A stretch of 64,000 bases of DNA from Begonia masoniana (GCA_022432975.1 CM039511.1:22718557-22782556); one strand, 5' to 3'. Numbered from the stretch's first letter, positions 1 through 10,014 are shown. Program-made: numbers and translations. Notes: generated by a model not told the origin, from the letters alone.

Positions 1-556
1 CAAGGCAATCTTGGGTAGTGTGCTGGGCCTGCGGGAACGGGGTCCAGGTCATTACAAGGCAATCTTGGGTAGTGTGCCTGGGCCTGCGGGAATGGGGTCC
101 AGGTCATTACAAGGCAATCTTGAGTAGTGTGCCTGGGCCTGCGGGAACGGGGTCCAGGTCATTACAAGGCAATCTTAGGTAATGTGTCTGGGCCTGCGGG
201 AACGGGGTCCAGGTCATTACAAGGCAATCTTGGGTAGTGTGCCTGGGCCTGCGGGAACGGGGTCCAGGTCATTACAAGGCAATCTTGGGTAGTGTACCTG
301 GGCCTGCGGGAACGGGGTCCAGGTCATTACAAGGCAATCTTGGGTAGTGTACCTGGGCCTGCGGGAACGGGGTCCAGGTCATTACAAGGCAATCTTGGGT
401 AGTGTACCTGGGCCTGCGGGAACGGGGTCCAGGTCATTACAAGGCAATCTTGGGTAGTGTACCTGGGCCTGCGGGAACGGGGTCCAGGTCATTACAAGGC
501 AATCTTGGGTAGTGTACCTGGGCCTGCGGGAACGGGGTCCAGGTCATTACAAGGGA
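1..556 (+). repeat. 55-bp tandem array in the LARD 5' LTR
   Basis: About ten head-to-tail copies of a 55-bp unit containing CAATCTTGGGTAGTGT and GCGGGAACGGGGTCCAGGTC. Copies differ by a few substitutions and the first lacks one base. The array continues off the left edge. The same array is in the 3' LTR at 6842-7510, so it is part of the LTR and not a genomic satellite. Confidence 0.95.
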
Positions 557-786
557 ACGGGGTCCAGGTCATTACAAAGCAATCTTGATTAGTGTGTCTG
601 GGCCTGTGGGAACGGGGTGCAGGTCAAACAAGAGCAACTGAGCAAGTAGAAATTGCATGTGTTAGGGTTACGTGTGAGAGATTGGGTTGTGTTGAAACGG
701 TTTGTTGTGTGTTCATTGTGCTTGTTTATATTTGTTATCCCCTACTTGCTAAGCGTAAGCTTACGTGTGTGTGTGTTATGTGGTGT

Positions 787-800
787 AGGTGACGATAGGA
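787..800 (+). promoter_or_regulatory. Acceptor-like TGTAG/GTGACGA block, 5' LTR copy
   Basis: A CTACTTGCTAAGC branch-like stretch (about 741-753) precedes TGGTGTAG/GTGACGA. The same block is at 7661-7712 in the 3' LTR and in every other long Gypsy LTR of the window. The splicing function is inferred. Confidence 0.4.
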
Positions 801-957
801 GTCCAGGTTAAAGCTACGAGGAAAGCTAGGATTGGGACGCAGTCGATGATGTACGCGGTATGCCGGTGCAGACAATTGTCGGGGCACCTCGACCATGGTC
901 TTCGGGGAATGTGGGGCTTTATATTTTGGTAGTTTATTGTAATTGTCTGGTTGTAGA

Positions 958-1361
958 TGTAACGACCCCTATTCCCAGCAAGATATTGTCCGCTCTGGGG
1001 ATTGGGCCGTAGCCCAATATCCTCCCCTCACGGCTTTGTTTGGCGAGAACTTCCCGGAAGGTCACCCAACCTGGAATTGCTCTCGCCGAAGCACTTTTAA
1101 CTTCGGAGTTCTTATGGGATCCGTTGTCAATTGTGCTCCAAAACGCGTCTTGCTATGTTGGGAGGGTCTCTTTACATATGTTTCATTTCCATGTACTTCC
1201 CCAAGCGATGTGGGATTGTGACAACCCCCTCTTTACGACCCGGGATTCGCCTATACTCGAGTCCGGGATTCGCCTACACTCGGCTTAGGTCCCGAGGTTT
1301 GCCCCGCAACCCAAGGTTTGCCCCGCAGTCGTACACATACGTTCGCATTCGGGTCATCACA
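958..1361 (-). repeat. Cassandra LTR copy 1
   Basis: 404 bp, reading on the minus strand from TGTGATGACCC (1361) to GGGTCGTTACA (958). Its two ends are near-perfect inverted repeats of each other. It acts as the 3' LTR of the minus-strand unit, with the purine-rich tract on its right at about 1362-1378. Confidence 0.88.
1043..1122 (-). other. 5S rRNA-like sequence in Cassandra LTR 1
   Basis: On the minus strand this reads GGATCCCATAAGAACTCC, then AGTTAAAAGTGCTTCGGCGA (A-box region), then GGTTGGGTGACCTTCCGGGA (C-box region). These match the core of plant 5S rRNA including its internal RNA polymerase III promoter. The 5' third of 5S is not recognisable, so this is a derived domain, not a 5S gene. 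Confidence 0.85.
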
Positions 1362-1418
1362 ATCACCCCCTCTCGGGGGCCCAACGTCCTCGTTGGCCAC
1401 ATTTCCGGTTGGGTACAG

Positions 1419-1430
1419 GCTCTGATACCA
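1419..1430 (-). promoter_or_regulatory. Primer-binding site of the Cassandra element
   Basis: On the minus strand TGGTATCAGAGC follows the LTR end (GTTACA at 1433) after two A residues. It is complementary to the 3' end of initiator tRNA-Met. Confidence 0.9.
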
Positions 1431-1432
1431 TT

Positions 1433-1832
1433 TGTAACGACCCCTATTCCCAGCAAGATATTGTCCGCTCTGGGGATTGGGCCGTAGCCCAATATCCTCC
1501 CCTCACGGCTTTGTTTGGCGAGAACTTCCCGGAAGGTCACCCAACCTGGAATTGCTCTCGCCGAAGCACTTTTAACTTCGGAGTTCTTATGGGATCCGTT
1601 GTCAATTGTGCTCCAAAACGCGTCTTGCTATGTTGGGAGGGTCTCTTTACATATGTTTCATTTCCATGTACTTCCCCAAGCGATGTGGGATTGTGACAAC
1701 CCCCTCTTTACGACCCGGGATTCGCCTATACTCGAGTTCGGGATTCGCCTACACTCGGCTTAGGTCCCGAGGTTTGCCCCGCAACCCAAGGTTTGCCCCG
1801 CAGTCGTACACATACGTTCGCATTCGGGTCAA
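1433..1832 (-). repeat. Cassandra LTR copy 2, truncated at the inversion junction
   Basis: Near-identical to copy 1 but lacks the last few bases (TCACA on the plus strand). At about 1832 the sequence jumps from GGGTCA directly to inverted interior (ACGAGGACGTTGGG). The junction shows one or two bases of possible microhomology (CA). Confidence 0.85.
1518..1597 (-). other. 5S rRNA-like sequence in Cassandra LTR 2
   Basis: Same 5S-like core as in LTR 1, shifted by 475 bp and unchanged by eye across the A-box and C-box regions. Confidence 0.85.
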
Positions 1833-1863
1833 CGAGGACGTTGGGCCCCCGAGGGGGGGTGAT

Positions 1864-2247
1864 TGTGATGACCCGAATGGAATGTGTACGTATGTGTACG
1901 ACTGCGGGGCAAACCTCGGGTTGCGGGGTGGATGGATCCCGGACTCGAGTATAGGCGAATCCCGGGTCGTAAAGAGGGGGTCGTCACAATCCCACATCGC
2001 TTGGGGAAGTATATGGAAATGAAACATATGTAAAGGGACCCTCCCAAGATAGTAAGACGCGTTTTGGAGCACAATTGGCAACGGATCCCATAAGAACTCC
2101 GAAGTTAAAAGTGCTTCGGCGAGAGCAATTCCAGGTTGGGTGACCTTCCGGGAAGTTCTCGCCAAACAAAGCCGTGAGGGGAGGATATTGCGCTACGGCC
2201 CAATCCCCAGAGCGGACAATATCTTGCTGGGATACGGGGTCGTTACA
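1864..2247 (+). repeat. Cassandra LTR copy 3, inverted orientation
   Basis: 384 bp from TGTGATGACCC (1864) to GGTCGTTACA (2247) on the plus strand. It is preceded by a purine-rich tract in the matching orientation. Compared with copies 1 and 2 it has a short internal deletion near 1925-1935 and scattered substitutions, so it is not a recent duplicate of them. Confidence 0.87.
2083..2163 (+). other. 5S rRNA-like sequence in Cassandra LTR 3
   Basis: Plus-strand 5S-like core with an A-box-like stretch at 2103-2123 and a C-box-like stretch at 2134-2155. It points away from the copies in LTR 1 and 2, so any polymerase III start would be divergent. Confidence 0.85.
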
Positions 2248-2567
2248 GTAGAAATGATGGGAATGTGTTACCCTGTATTGTGGCTTTTCTTCATTTTGGT
2301 TAATTGTTGGAGATTTCGTATGCTGGATAGTTGAGTATAGGTATTCTGGATCTTGTTGAGATTGAACTATGTGCAGGTACTTAGCATTTTGGAGGTGCCA
2401 TTTTCAGGAGTTACTTTGACGAAATTTTCGGGAAAGACGCCGTGGTGCTTAGCGGTTAGAATTAAGGGAAATTAACGAGTCTAGGCTTATTTTAAATGAT
2501 GTTTTAATGTGTGATTGGTTAGCAAAGTAGCGCACCGAACTAGGGTGGGTTCGGGGGCGTTACAAGA

Positions 2568-2579
2568 TGGTATCAGAGC
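2568..2579 (+). promoter_or_regulatory. Primer-binding site of the LARD-like element
   Basis: TGGTATCAGAGC, three bases after the LTR end at 2564. It is the initiator tRNA-Met primer site used by most plant LTR retrotransposons. Confidence 0.92.
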
Positions 2580-5405
2580 ATAAATGGTCGAGTCGTTCAA
2601 AGGATTACCCGACAATGCCGGCCGCCATGCAACGTGCTTCACCGATTGTAAGTATTTCTTTACTTTTAGTTAGTTTATATTTAAGATTAGATTGTTTAAC
2701 CCTGTTTGTTTTGGTATTGTAATAGATTAGAGAATCTTAGGATGAGACTTAACCTTATGAAAAAAAAAGTATGATCTACTCGAGTTAAGTGTTAATGTTA
2801 GCCTGAGTATAAGTGATAGTCGTTAGGAAAAGTGTGAGTTGTGTCCTAGTATTAAATGGGTGGGTGAGGACACAGTGGGTTGAATGCAAGATGAGATAAA
2901 TCTTAGAGTGAGAAATTGTAATGATGACACCTATAGATAGACTTGGGGCATAGTTAGCAAATCCGTTGGAGTACTAGGACATACTAAGATACGATGAACC
3001 GGGTAGAAGTTTGAAAATTTATTAGGAGACACCTTAGACCTTTGTCATGCCATTAATATGTTTATGAATTTTGTAGAATAGGAGTAATTATATTCGAGTG
3101 TCTAGCGTAAGTAAATTGTTAAGGGGATTTTGAGAATTTGTGAAACTAATTGGTATTCGGTGGGAGGAAGATTCTAATAAACTTTATGCAAGAAAAACCA
3201 AGAGGGGAGCCTAGCCTAAGTTAAGTGGGGTTGACCATGATAGGGACTATTAGTTAGTATGACCCAAACTAGAGCCATAGAAAAGGTACTTAATTTCGGG
3301 GATTAAAGATTAGAGATTTCCTTAGAGCTAGGAAACCAATAACTATTGAGGTATTAGAGGATCAAAGAAGATGCTAGATGATATTCGTTAGGAAAAATAG
3401 TTGGACCTTAGGGTATAGGTACTATCTTAAGGGATTACTCATTCGAGGGTGATAGTGAATGCGTAAAAGTTTTCAACCGGTATTGTATAGGAGAATTTAG
3501 GCGTGACTAAAAGTAGTGGATGTGCTGTGTTTTGGTGTTATTCGACCTAGGATTTGGGAGCCGAAAGTATATAGGTTTGGAATAACTTCGAAACTTAGAT
3601 GTCTTGAGTAAGTAGAGAAAGGTCTAACCTCTTGAATTAAGATAATGTTCTGAGGTTTAGATTAATGCGCACAATGTTAGGAGAAATGGTGACTCGTCGA
3701 GGTAATAAGTAGGATATTGGGAGTAAGGGTGTTAACAACAAGTTTAGGTTGTTGGGTGACTTGTGGTAAAGAAATTTAGAATAATATTTAGAAACCGAGA
3801 GTAGATTAATTATAAGCTTTTGGATTGAATCTGGAGGAAAAATTAAATATTTATATAAAGGTAGAAAGCCTTGGAAAGGAAAATAGCAATAGTATTAAAT
3901 AGAATTCGTTTAATGAGAATAAGGAGAATTCGTTGAAGAACGTTAGAATGCCTTATGGATAGAGTTTAAGTTAGAAAGTTTCGAGGGTTCGACTCGTATA
4001 TAACGAAGTCGAAACTACTTATGTCGTAAATAGATTAGGCAAGATTTGATAAGCCTGAGAGTTAGCTATCTTATGAAGTTGAAGAACTTAGAGGATATTG
4101 AGAATTAAAGTATAAAAGTTTGAAAGTATAGGTGATGAGTGATTAAGGGAAAGTTACTAAAATGTAGAAGAGTACATAGTTATGAAAGTTAGTCTAAGGT
4201 ATGCGTTTGAGCTCTGTTAGTGGGTGATGAGTGAGAAGTGAGGTAAGTGAGGAGATTAGTAAATTTTAATGAAGGATATTGGATAGGGAGGACACAGAGA
4301 TTATATGATGGAATTTAGAATAGGGAATGACTGAAATAAGGAGTTAGACAACTTGAGCATGTAAGTACGAAGATTCATAGTATACTTTGAGGACTAGTTG
4401 ATGGGTTTAAGAGATGAGAGCTTTGAGGGTATGAGTTTTGTTGATATAATTAATGAAATGTTATGATTGTTCGAGGTATAAACTGTCTTAATTATCTGAT
4501 TTAAGTAAGTGTAAGAGATTGGAGTGATAAGTTAGAAATGAGATGGTAGAATAGAAAGAATGTTAAAACTTAAGGATTTAGGGTAAGATGTTTATGTACT
4601 GAGTTAACTCAGTGTTATGGTAGTAAGGTATCGTAGCGATATGAGGTAGTTATGTAAGAGTTGATGAACATTGGAGTAGAGAAGCTAGAGTTGGAATTAA
4701 GGTGATAATTGATTTCATTGAAGTTAATGGACTTAGAAATATTCAAGCTATAAGGATCAAAATTAGGAAAATGAAAGCTTTGAGAGATGTAGAAAGTGTA
4801 GTGAAGTCAATAATTGTAGGGTATATTGAGCGTTGGAGAGTATAGTTTAAAATGCTCAACTTAGAGTCGTAGAGAATTGCTAATTGGGAGTAAATAAAAA
4901 CTCAGTTAGTACTTCGAGTGTATAGTGAATTAATATAGGTAATAAGAATTCAGAATATGTGATTGATGTTAGAATGAGGTACGAGGTAAGAGGCTTACTC
5001 TGTAGGTTCTAATGTTCTAGTGTTACACTATTGAGATGGCCTTGGAGGTTGAGATTGGTTGATGGATATGTGTCTGAATTAGAAAAGTAAGGGATTAGGT
5101 GAACTTAGTTAGGAAGATTTAGTGTACTCAGTAATATCTTAGGAATTCTCAATTGGGGTAGCATAGAGAGTCGTAGTAGTTTGTGCGTGTTTAGTAGACA
5201 CAGAAGTAGAAAAGATCGAGTTGAAGAGGTTGGGTGTATAGATTAAATGACAGTAAGTGAACGTGTAAGTATTCGGGTTAGAGCGTACAGAGTTAGTTTG
5301 AGGTATGTAGTACCCGATAGGTGAGTAAGGGTATTGGGTAGGTGAGATGAGATGAGTACATTGAGAAATAACAAGGCCACAAATTTTGAGGACAAAATTT
5401 TTTGT

Positions 5406-5418
5406 AAGGAGGGTGGAT
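5406..5418 (+). promoter_or_regulatory. Polypurine tract of the LARD-like element
   Basis: AAGGAGGGTGGAT directly before the 3' LTR start TGTAACACCC at 5419. It would prime plus-strand DNA synthesis. Confidence 0.85.
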
Positions 5419-5626
5419 TGTAACACCCGGGATTTTTTTTAAGAGAAAATAAAATGATAGTAATTGTTTAATAAATAATTGTTTTAAGTAATTTAACAGA
5501 AAAGTGAATAAATTTGGTTAACCTAATTGGTTAATTAATTTAGGTTCGGGTATTTCCAATTAAATTAAGCCGTAGGTTATAAATTAAGAACGAGATTTAA
5601 AGAAATCCGAATGGTCGAAAACATGA

Positions 5627-5650
5627 GAGGGCAAAACGGTAAATGTAATT
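5627..5650 (+). promoter_or_regulatory. Conserved upstream promoter-like motif
   Basis: GGGCAAAACGGTAAATGTAA. Equivalent blocks stand 15-30 bases upstream of TATA-like sequences in other Gypsy LTRs here (14762 and 54141). No clear TATA box follows at this site. Confidence 0.35.
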
Positions 5651-5717
5651 TGTATTAATGTTAATAGGAATTATAATTATAATTATTTTATTATTATTAT
5701 TATTATTAATAAAATAA

Positions 5718-5749
5718 AACAACAGAATGGCATTCGCCATTCTGTTGTT
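5718..5749. repeat. Perfect 14-bp hairpin in the LARD LTR
   Basis: AACAACAGAATGGC at 5718-5731 and its exact reverse complement at 5736-5749, with loop ATTC. It follows a TTA/ATT-rich run and precedes the GC-rich leader. Confidence 0.9.
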
Positions 5750-6552
5750 CGAGCTCGGCGAGCCCGACGCTGAGAGGAACAGGGGAGTGACGAGGGAGAG
5801 GCGGCGACGATCGGCGGCCTCTTCACCGGCGATTTCTCGTGCTCTCCGGCCGGACGACGGCGATGCGGTTTCCAGCCAGTCTCCGCGCACAAACCGAACG
5901 GTAAGCCCTATTCTTGCCCTGTTTTCGGTTCTGTCGTGGTCGACGGTGACGAGCCCGATTTGGCTCCGATCACCGGCTGTTTTTTAGCGGTCTTGGCTAG
6001 AGATTTCTGGATATTAGGCCGGCTTTAGTCGCCTGGCCGTGAGAAGCACAATTTGGGCGAAATACAGTGAAGCCCGATTTGGGCATTTCGGCTTTTTGCT
6101 TGTAACCTCGGGATTTTTTGATTGTTTTAGTCAAATTGAAGGTGTGGGTGGTCGATTGGTGAGGAATTGGGTGGAATTTGATGGAAAATCGGAAAAGGGG
6201 AAATTTTCGGGTGAAGGGCAGTTCGGGTTTTCTGATTTTTGACCAAGATACGGTCGTTGGTTTTAAAATTCCTTTTGATAGGTTAAAGTAGGTTGTTAGA
6301 GGAGTACGTGGCCGCTGGAATCGTTCGATTTTGATATCCGACGCAAAAATTACGCGGGTTCGAAGTTTCAGGTCAGTTTTTACCGAACCCAAATTAGCTG
6401 CCTGTTCAGTTAGGTTTTAGTTAGATTAGACTAGAAATATAGTTTGAAAGTTAATTGGTGAAAGTAAACTTGATTTAATGAAGTTTGAATTATTGTCGTA
6501 GGTCGAGCTGTAGATGGACAGGTAACCGAGTAACCTCAGCGAGCTAGGACGC

Positions 6553-6600
6553 CAGGTAAGTAATGGATTGTGTGTTTTGTCGCCTTCGGGCCTACACCAC
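6553..6600 (+). promoter_or_regulatory. Donor-hairpin module (LARD LTR)
   Basis: CAGGTAAGT at 6553-6561 (GT at 6556), a 20-nt spacer, hairpin GCC-TTCG-GGC at 6582-6591, then CTACACCAC. It is one of seven instances in different LTR families. The first part fits a strong plant 5' splice site and the TTCG loop is an unusually stable tetraloop in RNA. Use in splicing is inferred. Confidence 0.55.
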
Positions 6601-6841
6601 AGAACGGTAGGATTTATTGTTTGTTAGTGTTTGAGTATTGTTTGATAAATTGCTGGGTTGTTATTGTTTGATGTTTGAGTGTTATGTGATGAAATTCTTG
6701 GTTGTTGTTTAGTGTTTGAATATTGTGTGATAGTTGTGTTGTTGTTCAGTGTTTGAGCGTTGTGTAAGTAGGTTTGGTGTTTGAGTGTTGTATTGTATAT
6801 CTTTGAAACATGCATTGTGAGTTACAGTACGGTACGCTAGA

Positions 6842-7510
6842 GATGAGTAGTGTGCCTGGGCCTGTGGGAACGGGGTCCAGGTCATTACAAGGCAATCTTG
6901 GGTAGTGTACCTGGGCCTGCGGGAACGGGGTCCAGGTCATTACAAGGCAATCTTGGGTAGTGTGCTTGGTTCTGCGGGAACGGGGTCCAGGACATTACAA
7001 GGCAATCTTGGGTAGTGTATCTGGGCCTGCGGGAACGGGGTTCAGGTCATTACAAGGCAATCTTGGGTAGTGTGCTTGGGCTTGCGGGAACGGGGTCCAG
7101 GTCATTACAAGGCAATCTTGGGTAGTGTACCTGGGCCTGCGGGAACGGGGTCCAGGTCATTACAAGGCAATCTTTGGTAGTGTGCTTGGGCCTGCGGGAA
7201 CGGGGTCCAGGTCATTACAAGGCAATCTTGGTAGTGTGCTTGGGCCTGCGGGAACGGGGTCCAGGTCATTACAAAGCAATCTTGGGTAGTGTGCTTGGGC
7301 CTGCGGGAACGGGGTCCAGGTCATTTCAAGGCAATCTTGGGTAGTGTGTCTGGGCCTGCGGGAACGGGGTCCAGGTCATTACAAGGCAATCTTAGGTAAT
7401 GTGTCTGGGCCTGCGGGAACGGGGTCTAGGTCATTACAAGGCAAATCTCGAGTAGTGTGCCTTGGGCCTGCGGGAACGGGGTCCAGGTCATTACAAAGCA
7501 ATCTTGATTA
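6842..7510 (+). repeat. 55-bp tandem array in the LARD 3' LTR
   Basis: About twelve copies of the 55-bp unit seen at 1-556, with more sequence variation between copies. The array lies between the donor-like and acceptor-like sites, so it would be inside the predicted LTR intron. Confidence 0.95.
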
Positions 7511-7660
7511 GTGTGTCTGGGCCGGCGGGAACGGGGTCCAGGTCAAACAAGAGCAACTGAGCGAGTAGAAATTGCATGTGTTAGGGTTACGTGTGAGAGA
7601 TTGGGTTGTGTTGAGTCGGTTTGTTGTGTGTGCATTGTGCTTGTTTATATTTGTTATCCC

Positions 7661-7712
7661 CTACTTGCTAAGCGTGAGCTTACGTGTGTGTGTGTTCTGT
7701 GGTGTAGGTGAC
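7661..7712 (+). promoter_or_regulatory. Branch-point/acceptor-like block (LARD LTR)
   Basis: CTACTTGCTAAGC, then a T/G-rich stretch, then GGTGTAG/GTGACGAC with AG at 7706-7707. Spacing and sequence fit a plant 3' splice site. The distance from the donor at 6556 is 1152 bp. Confidence 0.45.
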
Positions 7713-8187
7713 GACAGGAGTCCAGGTTAAAGCTACGTGGAAAGCTAGGATTGGGACGCAGTCGATGATGTACGCGGTATGCCGGTGAAGACAATTGTCG
7801 GGACGCCTCGACCATGGTCTTCGGAGAATGTGGGGCTTTATATTTTGGTAGTTTATTGTAAATGTCTAGTTATAGAAATGATGGAATGTGTTACCCTGTA
7901 TTGTGGGTTTTCTTCATTTTGGTTAATTGTTGGAGATTTCGTATGCTGGATAGTTGAGTATAGGTATTCTGGATCTGGTTGAGATTGGACTGTGTGCAGG
8001 TACTTAGCATTTTAGAGGCGCCATTTTCAGGCGTTACTTTGCCGAAATTTTCGGAAAAGACGCCGTGGTGCTTAGCGATTAGAATTAAGGGAAATTAACG
8101 AGTCTAGGCTTATTTTAAATGATGTTTTAATGTGGGATTGGTTAGCAAAGTAGCGCACCGAACTAGGGTGGGTTCGGGGGCGTTACA

Positions 8188-10014
8188 GATGAGTCCCTTC
8201 ATCCCACAATCAATGTGGATGAGGATGATTCTTTGGATAGACAACTGGACTCTTTTTCTTTAGAAAAGCCTAGTGATCCCCTTCAAGTAGAAAAATCTTT
8301 AGAACCCTCTTCTACTTCTCTTGATATTATTCCTGTCAAAGATGAAAATCCTGCTCTTCTTAGAGATTTGAAGTATGTCAAAGACCATCCAATAGATGAA
8401 ATTTTAGGTGATCCTTCTTTAGGAGTTAAGACTAGATCCTCTCTTAGGAATCTCTGTGCCAATGTAGCATTTATCTCTCAAGTAGAGCCTAAGAAGTTTG
8501 AAGAAGCCGAGTGTGATGAAAGTTGGATTTTAACTATGCAAGAGGAGCTAAATCAATTTGAAAGGAGCAAGGTATGTGAACTTGTTCCACGGCCTAAGGA
8601 TCATCCCATCATTGGAACTAAATGAGTTTTCAAGAATAAGTTGGATGAAAATGAGATTGTGGTTAGAAACAAGGCTAGACTAGTTGCTAAGGGATACTCT
8701 CAAGAAGATGGTATTGATTTTGAGGAATCTTTTGCCCCTGTAGCTAGATTAGAGTCAATTAGGATGCTCCTAGCCTTTGCATGCTACAAGAACTTCATAC
8801 TCTTTCAAATGGATGTAAAGAGTGCATTCTTAAATGGTTACATCAATGAAGAAGTTTTTGTTGAGCAACATTTAGGTTTTGAAGCTTTTGATAAACCCGA
8901 CCATGTCTACAAATTAAGGAAAGCTCTTTATGGTCTTAAGCAGGCTCCTAGAGCTTGGTATGATAGATTGAAGAATTTCCTTGAGGAAAGGAATTTCAAA
9001 AAGGGAAATACAGATTCAACTCTATTTACCATGCAAAAGGGGAATGACATTCTGTTAGTTCAAATTTATGTCGATGACATTATTTTTGGATCAACTAATG
9101 TCAACATGTGTAATGAATTTTCCTCCCTCATGCAAAGTGAATTTGAGATGAGTATGATGGGGGAGTTAAAATTCTTCTTAGGTTTCCAGATTAGTCAATC
9201 TCCTGATGGAATTTTCTTCTGTCAAGAAAAATACATCAAGGAACTTCTAAAGAAATTTGGTTTAGAAAATGTCAAGTCTTCCAAGACTCATATGAGTACC
9301 ACAACTAAATTGGATAAAGATGAAAAAGGAATAAGTGTTGATATTAAAAAATATCGTGGTATGATTGGTTCATTGTTATATCTGACTGCAAGTAGGCCAG
9401 ATATACTCTTTAGTGTTTGTCTTGTGCTAGATTTCAAGCTGCTCCTAAGGAATCTCACTTAACTGCTGTCAAAAAGATTTTCAAATATTTAAGTGGGACA
9501 CCTGACCTAGGATTATGGTATCCGAAGGGCACCTCTTTTGATCTGATTGGATATTCAGATTCTGATTATGCAGGTAGTCTAGTTGATAGAAAAAGCACTA
9601 GTGGCACCTATCAGTTCTTAGGTGAATCTTTAGTCTCCTGGTATTCTAAGAAATAAAATTCTGTTGCATTGTCAACTGCTAAAAGTGAATACATTGCTGC
9701 AGGCAGTTGTTGTGCACAAATGCTTTAGATGAAACAGACTTTGAAAGATTATAATCTGTTTTATGATAGGATTCCTATTAGGTGTGATAACACCAGTGCT
9801 ATTAACATTTCTAAAAATCATATTTAGCATTCTAGAACAAAGCATATCGATGTCAGATATCACTTCATAAGAGAGTATGTTCTAAGAGGTGATATCTCCT
9901 TAGAGTTTGTAAATTCTGTAGATCAATTGGTCGACATATTTACAAAACCGTTGGATGAAAAGACCTTCAATAATATAAGAATAAGGTTAGGTCTCATTCG
10001 GTTTGAGAATTGCT
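8188..10014 (+). pseudogene. pol: Sirevirus 1 pol remnant: reverse transcriptase and RNase H
   Basis: Starts abruptly at the LARD junction, at the point matching position 27141 in Sirevirus 2. It encodes the linker after integrase, the Copia reverse transcriptase ([15 protein letters not shown] region; active-site YVDDIIF near 9066-9086) and RNase H (YSDSDYAGSLVDRKSTSGT). It is broken by TGA at 8623 (Trp in the relative), a 1-bp deletion near 9420 that shifts the frame, TAA at 9654 and TAG codons near 9726 and 9826. The frame ends at about 10014. Non-functional; nucleotide similarity to Sirevirus 2 is high throughout. Confidence 0.93.

Larger units (their letters stand above)
958..2247. mobile_element. 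Cassandra-type TRIM composite with an inverted third LTR
   Basis: Three copies of a roughly 400-bp LTR are present: 958-1361 (minus), 1433-1832 (minus, end lost) and 1864-2247 (plus). Each carries a 5S rRNA-like stretch, the hallmark of Cassandra miniature retrotransposons. Between the first two is a 71-bp interior with a primer site and a polypurine tract, that is, a complete minus-strand Cassandra. Between the second and third is only about 31 bp of interior in inverted orientation. The whole block is flanked by a perfect 5-bp duplication GTAGA (953-957 and 2248-2252). The uninterrupted version of the same LTR near 7871-7880 shows the empty site. So the block entered as one unit, with both outer ends being the U5 side of an LTR. 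Confidence 0.9.
1..2564 (+). repeat. 5' LTR of the LARD-like element (3' part only)
   Basis: This matches 6842-8187 of the 3' LTR almost base for base once the Cassandra insertion at 958-2247 is removed. It holds the 55-bp tandem array, an acceptor-like block ending TGGTGTAG/GTGACGA at 787/789, and the LTR end GTTACA at 2559-2564. The first part of the LTR, with promoter and donor-hairpin module, lies before the window. Confidence 0.9.
2565..5418 (+). other. Non-coding interior of the LARD-like element
   Basis: About 2.85 kb between primer site and purine tract with no reading frame resembling gag, protease, reverse transcriptase or integrase. No long frame occurs on the plus strand. The plus strand is strikingly poor in C while G is common. 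The end (GAGGACAAAATTTT, then AAGGAGGGTGGAT) resembles the 3' end of chromovirus interiors in this window (compare 61000-61031), which suggests descent from such an element. Confidence 0.8.
1..8187 (+). mobile_element. LARD-like non-autonomous Ty3/Gypsy-type retrotransposon, left end outside window
   Basis: Two copies of one long terminal repeat flank a non-coding interior. The 5' LTR ends at 2564, directly before a tRNA-iMet primer site. The 3' LTR runs 5419-8187, directly after a purine tract, and ends with the same GGGGGCGTTACA as the 5' copy. The interior (2565-5418) has no gag-pol reading frame, so the element would depend on enzymes supplied by relatives; this is inferred from the LARD class. 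The sequence right of 8187 is the middle of a Sirevirus pol gene, so the element landed inside that older element; GATGA at 8188-8192 is the expected right half of its target-site duplication. The left junction lies outside the window. Confidence 0.85.
5419..8187 (+). repeat. 3' LTR of the LARD-like element (2769 bp)
   Basis: Runs from TGTAACACCC to GGGGCGTTACA. In order it holds a GGGCAAAACGGTAAAT promoter-like motif (5629), a perfect 14-bp hairpin (5718-5749), a GC-rich leader, a donor-hairpin module (6553-6600), twelve 55-bp repeats (6842-7510), an acceptor-like block (7661-7712) and the U5 end. It shares its start, its end (GTAGCGCACCGA and GTTCGGGGGCGTTACA) and several internal blocks with the solo LTR at 39811-42369. 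The two are subfamilies of one lineage. Confidence 0.92.

Noticed and set aside
1..556. Array of regular repeats that could suggest a CRISPR or a centromeric satellite
   Set aside because: Repeats are directly adjacent with no unique spacers, in plant DNA. The same array occurs at the same place in the sister LTR, so it is an LTR-internal minisatellite.
592..792. 66-codon ORF, also at 7511-7711
   Set aside because: Lies within LTR sequence of low complexity (GTGTGT-rich), has no known domain and overlaps the acceptor-like block. Present in both LTRs only because they are copies.
943..2165. Several ORFs of 60-138 codons on both strands
   Set aside because: They fall in the Cassandra LTRs and their 5S-like sequences. 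Identical proteins on opposite strands reflect the inverted LTRs, not genes.
5597..5987. Overlapping ORFs up to 97 codons in the LARD LTR
   Set aside because: GC-rich leader of the LTR with the 14-bp palindrome; no family resemblance and no codon-like pattern.
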